IMG/VR virus record: IMGVR_UViG_3300041409_000331
Coordinates: 1 to 23,472 of that record
Length of the DNA: 23,472 nt
From: a virus
Strand: one strand, 5' to 3'
This document shows positions 21,490 to 23,472 of the stretch, one piece after another. Position 1 is the stretch's first letter. Each line of letters begins with the position of its first letter. The notes beneath the pieces are model-generated. The model was not told the origin of the DNA. It searched no databases and saw only the letters and a list, made by a program, of their open reading frames with translations. A program made the translations under genes and the position numbers.

Positions 21490-21726
21490 TCAGTGCCCCC
21501 GCAAGCCGGTTCGGCCGCGAAGGGCGCGCTGAATGTTTTCGTCGACAACAACCTGGAGCGCCGCGCGGGCTATACCGTCGTCCCGGCGCCGGAGCGCGTC
21601 CGCCACGGCCCGCGCGATTCGCGCGTCAAGGCCACGACGCAACGGAACCAGCGCAAAGACAGACGCCAATGCGATCAGTACGAACAAATACGGAGATGCA
21701 GCGAAGATGATTTGGCTGGAGGTCAT
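21490..21726 (-). CDS. Small membrane protein, 78 residues
   Basis: A 78-residue protein with one transmembrane segment (ASPYLFVLIALASVFALVPL) and a basic cytoplasmic helix (RGLDARIARAVADALRRR). The ATG at 21726 has GGGGA about 7 bases upstream; the frame extends five codons further. Unknown function. It is the last clear gene before the 236-bp divergent gap, so may be the first of the leftward early run unless that run begins at cro. Confidence 0.6.
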   Translation of the reverse strand: MTSSQIIFAASPYLFVLIALASVFALVPLRRGLDARIARAVADALRRRDDGIARAALQVVVDENIQRALRGRTGLRGH

Positions 21727-21799
21727 AGGCGTTCCCCGCAACCCAGCATCGCGGCCGACGCGCGAAGGTTGTCACGCTTTTGCCGCGATTGGGGACGCG

Positions 21800-21839
21800 C
21801 CAGTAAAATCGGGTCAACTCGGTCCCGTACTATTACTGG
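21800..21839. promoter_or_regulatory. Inverted repeat in the divergent gap
   Basis: CCAGTAA (21800-21806) and TTACTGG (21833-21839) form a perfect 7-bp inverted repeat 26 bp apart. Within it, TCCCGTA-CTAT-TACTGGGA is a second imperfect dyad, and TTGACC on the minus strand (21812-21817) could be a -35 without an obvious -10. The gap lies between the 78-residue membrane gene (left) and the 83-residue gene (right), so a regulator site is plausible. Confidence 0.35.
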
Positions 21840-21962
21840 GATCCCGCTTAGGTTTCGCGAACGGAACCGATGGTGGGTATGCGCGGCAGAATTTAGTTTT
21901 TGGCACCCGCGACTCATGGTGGAATACCCGCTCGCCAACGAAGGCGAGGGAGCGAGAGCAAA

Positions 21963-22214
21963 ATGGAACTGATAGAGAGGAAAAGAAGGAAGCCGGTCTA
22001 CGTCGACGACTTCGGAGAGCATCAGGTCATCAACGGAGTCCTTCACACGGTCGGATACCGCATGGAAAAGGACGAGCGGGGCGAGACGATTGGAGTTATC
22101 GAGGTCCGCTTGATCATCAATCTGCAGAACTTTCGGGACGCTTGCATTCGTGGAATCCAGATGACGGGCGATCTGGGAGGTCCGCCCAGCGTGATCAGCG
22201 AAAGCCACCACTGA
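21963..22214 (+). CDS. Unknown 83-residue protein, oriented against the early operon
   Basis: An 83-residue protein starting MELIERKRRKPVYVDDFGEH, then QVINGVLHTVGYRMEKDERG and IGVIEVRLIINLQNFRDA: a coherent beta-rich protein with GC-ending codons like neighbouring genes. The ATG at 21963 has GAGGGAG about 8 bases upstream. It reads rightward, towards cro, inside a region otherwise transcribed left. A 171-residue open frame lies on the other strand but has poorer codon use. Function unknown. Confidence 0.6.
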   Translation: MELIERKRRKPVYVDDFGEHQVINGVLHTVGYRMEKDERGETIGVIEVRLIINLQNFRDACIRGIQMTGDLGGPPSVISESHH

Positions 22215-22250
22215 CACTAAGGCGGGCGCGCCGTTCACTGGGCGGACTCC
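22176..22250. terminator. Inverted repeat spanning convergent gene ends; possible two-way terminator
   Basis: GGAGGTCCGCCCAG (22176-22189) and CTGGGCGGACTCC (22238-22250) pair over 13 bp with one bulge and a 48-nt loop. The arms lie in the last codons of the 83-residue gene and of the cro-like gene, which converge here. No T-run is seen, so it may work with Rho or as an mRNA end-stabiliser. Confidence 0.4.
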
Positions 22251-22483
22251 AGCTTCGCGCGCGCCGCCTCAGCAAACTTCGCCTCCGCGAGGTTGGCGAG
22301 CACTTCCAGCGTTACGCCCTCGACGCCCCTTTCATGAGCTGCCTCGACGGTGCGCGGCCAGTAGTGCGCGGGGATGGAATCGCGCTGCTTCATCTGCCGG
22401 GCGTTAACATCGGGAAGCCCAAGGGCGTCCCTGAATGGAACAACGCCACCGAAGGCTGCGATGATGTCTGAGAACGAGTGCAT
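22235..22483 (-). CDS. Cro-like repressor
   Basis: An 82-residue DNA-binding protein starting HSFSDIIAAFGGVVPFRDAL, then GLPDVNARQMKQRDSIPAHY and WPRTVEAAHERG. This is the pattern of phage Cro/YdaS-type HTH proteins (helix FRDALG, recognition around VNARQMKQR, then IPAHYW). It faces the S24 repressor across a three-operator region, which fits a lytic-side regulator. The ATG at 22483 lies about 8 bp after the predicted -10 and has no ribosome site, so the mRNA may be leaderless. The open frame runs back to 22561, but that part overlaps the operators. Confidence 0.78.
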   Translation of the reverse strand: MHSFSDIIAAFGGVVPFRDALGLPDVNARQMKQRDSIPAHYWPRTVEAAHERGVEGVTLEVLANLAEAKFAEAARAKLESAQ

Positions 22484-22490
22484 ACCACAA

Positions 22491-22509
22491 GCGATACACG
22501 AGGTATCGC
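22491..22509. promoter_or_regulatory. Operator O1
   Basis: A perfect palindrome: GCGATAC, 5-bp spacer, GTATCGC (19 bp, centre 22500). It lies over the -10 and spacer of the cro promoter. Best-conserved of three similar sites. Confidence 0.65.
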
Positions 22510-22519
22510 GTATAGTCAA
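22491..22519 (-). promoter_or_regulatory. Leftward promoter of the cro-like gene
   Basis: Minus-strand TTGACT (22514-22519) and TATCGC (22491-22496) are 17 bp apart. Transcription would start at about 22484, essentially at the cro ATG (22483). The promoter is covered by operators O1 and O2, as expected for repression by the CI-like protein. Confidence 0.55.
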
Positions 22520-22534
22520 TACGGCACGTATCGA
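22516..22534. promoter_or_regulatory. Operator O2
   Basis: TCAATAC, 5-bp spacer, GTATCGA: the same 7-5-7 layout as O1 with one mismatch in the dyad; centre 22525, 25 bp from O1. It overlaps the cro -35. Confidence 0.58.
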
Positions 22535-22539
22535 AAATA

Positions 22540-22558
22540 TCGGTACAATCCGTATCGG
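22540..22558. promoter_or_regulatory. Operator O3
   Basis: TCGGTAC, 5-bp spacer, GTATCGG: same layout, 5 of 7 dyad matches; centre 22549, 24 bp from O2. It covers a TACAAT -10-like hexamer (22544-22549) and ends just before the cI ATG (22560). Confidence 0.5.
22544..22549 (+). promoter_or_regulatory. Possible -10 of the cI-like promoter
   Basis: TACAAT is one base from the TATAAT consensus and lies 10 bp before the repressor ATG. No good -35 is seen at 17 bp (ACGGCA), which is common for activator-dependent repressor promoters. Transcription would begin close to the start codon. Confidence 0.35.
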
Positions 22559-22559
22559 C

Positions 22560-23300
22560 ATGGGGACGGACGACCGAGACGAGGTAATTCAGGCGCGCGC
22601 TGATAGGCTTAAGGCCTATCGGGAAGCCGCAGGTTTTGCGTTCGCCTCACACGCTGCCCAGCGATACCGATGGGGTGAGAGCACCTACCGATCCCATGAA
22701 AACGGAACGCGGACGATCGGCGATGATGACGCCGACAAATACGCCGCAGCGTTTAGCCGGCCGGGTCGCAAGATTACCGGCAAAGACATCATGTACGGCC
22801 CGACCGAAACGACGTCCGAATCGGCAGAGAGCGGCCTTCTCCGCGTTACCGTAGTCGGAATGATCGGCGCGGGCGCCGTCATAGAGCCGGAGTTCGAGCA
22901 GGTGCCGGAAGGCGGCCTGTACGAGGTAGAACTTCCCTACGGCGTCCCGGGAGATCTGGTCGCATTCCAGGTAGAGGGCGATTCGATGATGCCGCGCTAT
23001 GACGAGGGGGATGTGATTCTCGTCTGGAAAGAGCAAAAGCGGTCGCTTGAGAGCTTTTACGGCAAGGAAGCGGCAGTGCGGACCCGGGATGGACGCCGCT
23101 ACATTAAGACCATTCTGTATGGAAAAACGCCAAACACCGTGAACCTGCAGAGTTTCAACGCCAAACTGATCGAGGGCGTCCGACTGGAGTGGATCGGCGA
23201 GATTTACTCGACGATCAGGGCCGATCAGGTTCATCGGCTCGCGAAGCGGGGCGCGGCCAAAGCCAGGCCGGCCGCCCGAGGCCGAGGCGCCCAAAAATGA
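22560..23300 (+). CDS. CI/LexA-type phage repressor with S24 peptidase domain
   Basis: A 246-residue lysogeny repressor. Residues about 12-55 are an HTH (ARADRLKAYREAAGFAFASH, YRWGESTYRSHENG). After a short linker comes the S24 domain (about 95-246): VVGMIGAGAVIEP contains Ala104-Gly105 at the place where LexA-type proteins self-cleave, VEGDSMMPRYDEGD holds catalytic Ser142, and RYIKTI holds the catalytic Lys183. So it should be inactivated after DNA damage through RecA. The ATG at 22560 was chosen because the HTH begins soon after and the operators lie just upstream; the open frame from 22374 would code across them. Its stop overlaps the TM2 gene by ATGA. Confidence 0.9.
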   Translation: MGTDDRDEVIQARADRLKAYREAAGFAFASHAAQRYRWGESTYRSHENGTRTIGDDDADKYAAAFSRPGRKITGKDIMYGPTETTSESAESGLLRVTVVGMIGAGAVIEPEFEQVPEGGLYEVELPYGVPGDLVAFQVEGDSMMPRYDEGDVILVWKEQKRSLESFYGKEAAVRTRDGRRYIKTILYGKTPNTVNLQSFNAKLIEGVRLEWIGEIYSTIRADQVHRLAKRGAAKARPAARGRGAQK

Positions 23301-23472
23301 ACGACCGGCCACGCATCGACGTTCCGAGCAAATACTGCTTTGAATGCGGTGAGGTCATCCGCGCTAAGGCCGAGATTTGCCCCCATTGCGGGGTAAGACA
23401 GCCAGGAAGCGGCTATAGCGGCCGACGAAGCCGAATCACGGCCGCACTGTTCGCTATCTTTCTGGGCAGCCT
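23297..23472 (+). CDS. Zinc-ribbon + TM2-type membrane protein (cut by window edge)
   Basis: The first 58 residues of a protein running off the right edge. A zinc ribbon, CFEC...ICPHC (Cys14/17 and Cys28/31), is followed by a Gly/Ser/Arg linker and the start of a hydrophobic segment (ITAALFAIFLGSL). Zinc ribbon plus TM2 double-membrane domain is a common pairing. It overlaps the repressor stop by ATGA, so it should be made in lysogens along with the repressor. That makes it a candidate lysogenic-conversion or superinfection-exclusion factor; inference only. Confidence 0.7.
   Translation, partial: MNDRPRIDVPSKYCFECGEVIRAKAEICPHCGVRQPGSGYSGRRSRITAALFAIFLGS

Noticed and set aside
21895-21920. 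Sigma-54-like TGGCAC motif
   Set aside because: The matching -12 GC at the required spacing is missing.
21723-22238. 171-residue minus-strand open frame opposite the 83-residue gene
   Set aside because: Its codons have mixed third positions and its protein has no coherent domain, whereas the plus-strand gene looks natural. Kept as a finding because its ends overlap both neighbours neatly.
1-23472. CRISPR array, insertion sequence, integrase or att site
   Set aside because: No regularly spaced repeats, transposase or integrase reading frame, or paired attachment-like repeats were seen.

Overview
The window looks like about 23.5 kb of a temperate, HK97-type tailed phage or prophage of an alphaproteobacterium, most likely a Rhizobiales host. 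Evidence for the host group is the GC-rich sequence together with GcrA-like, GapR (DUF2312), DUF3489 and DUF4326 proteins, families typical of Alphaproteobacteria. No integrase, tail gene, rRNA, tRNA or CRISPR array is visible, so the window holds the regulatory, early and head regions only.

Layout, right to left (nearly everything is on the minus strand). (1) 22.2-23.5 kb is a lambda-like switch. An S24 (CI/LexA-type) repressor reads right and is coupled to a partial zinc-ribbon/TM2 membrane protein. A Cro-like protein reads left. Between them are three 19-bp operator-like sites with centres 24-25 bp apart. (2) 18.0-22.2 kb is the start of the leftward early region: small membrane or unknown proteins, a stand-alone DnaA DNA-binding domain, a GcrA homologue and a small helix-turn-helix protein. 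One 83-residue gene points the opposite way. (3) 11.4-18.0 kb holds DNA and nucleotide functions: DUF4326, a beta-class N6-adenine methyltransferase, DUF3489, DUF4406 (nucleoside deoxyribosyltransferase-like), DUF5664 (dNTP diphosphohydrolase-like), endonuclease VII, a ParB-like protein, an XRE regulator, GapR, a T5orf172 GIY-YIG protein and a DnaD-like replication protein. (4) 9.5-11.4 kb is a short unit headed by a NusG-like (NGN+KOW) antitermination factor. (5) 9065-9561 is about 500 bp that appears non-coding and is full of hairpins and a direct repeat; it lies just upstream of the late genes. (6) 1-9064 is the late unit: two tiny membrane proteins, unknown genes, HNH nuclease, TerS, TerL, portal, a short HK97-fold capsid paralogue, a GIY-YIG homing-type nuclease, a prohead protease with a long acidic tail, and the start of a full-type major capsid gene cut by the window edge.

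Most leftward genes overlap their neighbour by ATGA, TGATG or TAATG, so translation is probably coupled through long operons. The points of greatest interest are: (a) one phage carries homologues or domains of DnaA, GcrA, GapR and a CcrM-class methyltransferase, a set that touches much of the alphaproteobacterial cell-cycle circuit; (b) a NusG-like factor paired with a long structured leader suggests a late antitermination system different from lambda Q; (c) two HK97 capsid paralogues flank a protease and a homing-type nuclease; (d) the immunity region has three operators and probably leaderless cI and cro genes. All functions are read from sequence motifs by eye; no database search was run.
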